From Euzebya rosea (lineage in GTDB: Bacteria; Actinomycetota; Nitriliruptoria; Euzebyales; Euzebyaceae): a stretch of DNA of 64,000 nt. The notes under the pieces are model-generated. The model was not told the origin of the DNA. It ran no database searches and saw only the letters and a program-made list of their open reading frames with translations. Below, in pieces: positions 63,672-64,000 of this stretch. Positions within the stretch are counted from its first letter, which is position 1; each line of letters starts with the position of its first letter. Position numbers and translations under genes: made by a program. The stretch lies in contig NZ_PGDQ01000004.1 in NCBI RefSeq assembly GCF_003073135.1, positions 236,363-300,362 of the forward strand, read 5' to 3'.

Positions 63672-64000
63672 ATGACCGACCAGTACACCCTCACGTCCGC
63701 TGTGGACGAAGAACGCGAACGAGGTGCCGCCATCCTCCTCGAGGAGTTCGGCTCCGAAGAAGCGTTCCTCGCTGCCCTCGAGGCCACCGTCAAGGACTTC
63801 GACGACGGCGACATCGTGGAGGGGGTTGTCGTCAAGGTCGACCCCGAAGAGGTCCTGCTGGACATCGGGTTCAAGTCCGAGGGTGTCATCCCCTCGCGCG
63901 AGCTGAGCATCAAGCACGACGTCGACCCCAACGAGGTCGTCGCCGTCGGTGATGTCATCGAGGCACTGGTCCTGCAGAAGGAGGACAAGGACGGTCGTCT
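63672..64000 (+). CDS. rpsA: 30S ribosomal protein S1, partial (N-terminus)
   Basis: First 109 residues of ribosomal protein S1, cut by the window end. After an N-terminal helix (EERERGAAILLEEFGSEEAF) the first S1/OB domain starts: GDIVEGVVVKVDPEEVLLDI, then GFKSEGVIPSRELSIKHDVD. These are the conserved S1 repeat residues. S1 binds mRNA on the 30S subunit and aids initiation, particularly on leadered mRNAs. ATG 63672 fits the family start. polA upstream and rpsA here match the order seen in other actinobacteria. The gene has its own strong promoter at 63492-63520. Confidence 0.96.
   Translation, partial: MTDQYTLTSAVDEERERGAAILLEEFGSEEAFLAALEATVKDFDDGDIVEGVVVKVDPEEVLLDIGFKSEGVIPSRELSIKHDVDPNEVVAVGDVIEALVLQKEDKDGR

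Overview
This is a 64 kb stretch of a very GC-rich (about 70%), gene-dense genome that reads as an actinomycete. Supporting signs are a PdtaR-type ANTAR regulator, a nickel superoxide dismutase with its maturation protease, a 13E12/DUF222-HNH protein, an IdeR-type iron box, frequent GTG and TTG starts, and a tRNA-Leu - pdtaR - ... - polA - ... - rpsA order that resembles Mycobacterium. From memory the gene mix fits a deep-branching actinobacterium (Nitriliruptoria/Euzebya-like), but that placement is inference. No rRNA, CRISPR array, prophage or insertion sequence was seen.

Layout. 0-15.8 kb holds housekeeping and peripheral metabolism: an S9 peptidase (cut by the left edge), leuS, a lone ABC ATPase, a soluble histidine kinase, an M13 zinc peptidase with a small secreted protein gene at its tail, a serine hydrolase, plsC, a repeat-rich gap, an HNH-endonuclease-like 13E12 protein, an aldo/keto reductase, a metallo-beta-lactamase-fold hydrolase, a tiny membrane protein and a histidine phosphatase. 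15.8-30.7 kb is an alpha-glucan/trehalose island: an MFS permease gene, treZ, treY and glgX on the minus strand, facing away from a second glgX-treY pair on the plus strand, then a DUF368 polyprenyl-phosphate transporter homologue and a GT4 glucan synthase-like gene. 30.7-34.9 kb carries an alpha/beta hydrolase, ilvE, an SDR-like epimerase, a tRNA-Leu(CAA) with an unusual short variable loop, a coiled-coil protein and pdtaR.

34.9-57.0 kb looks like an accessory block between pdtaR and polA. It begins with an intergenic region containing a 90-bp exact-spacing duplication, then a polar amino-acid ABC operon (minus strand), an orphan amino-acid-binding lipoprotein, a branched-chain amino-acid ABC operon (livHMGF) whose likely binding protein livK sits 11 kb downstream, an IdeR-boxed bfd-bfr iron-storage pair, a CopC-like protein, a cobalamin-riboswitch operon (btuF-btuC-btuD-cobQ, followed by hemB, cbiZ and a second B12-binding-like protein), a divergent sodX/sodN pair and a MaoC-type hydratase. 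57.0-64 kb returns to core genes: polA (preceded by a possible coupled small ORF), metZ, an acyl-CoA oxidase-like protein, a DUF983 protein and the start of rpsA.

The genes form a few coherent themes: storage alpha-glucan conversion to trehalose, amino-acid uptake, iron and cobalamin homeostasis, and superoxide defence. Recurrent regulatory patterns are -10 hexamers of the form TAnnnT placed 6-8 nt before start codons (probably leaderless mRNAs), ATGA/GTGA stop-start overlaps inside operons, and a 37-bp palindromic element seen three times, always between convergent genes.
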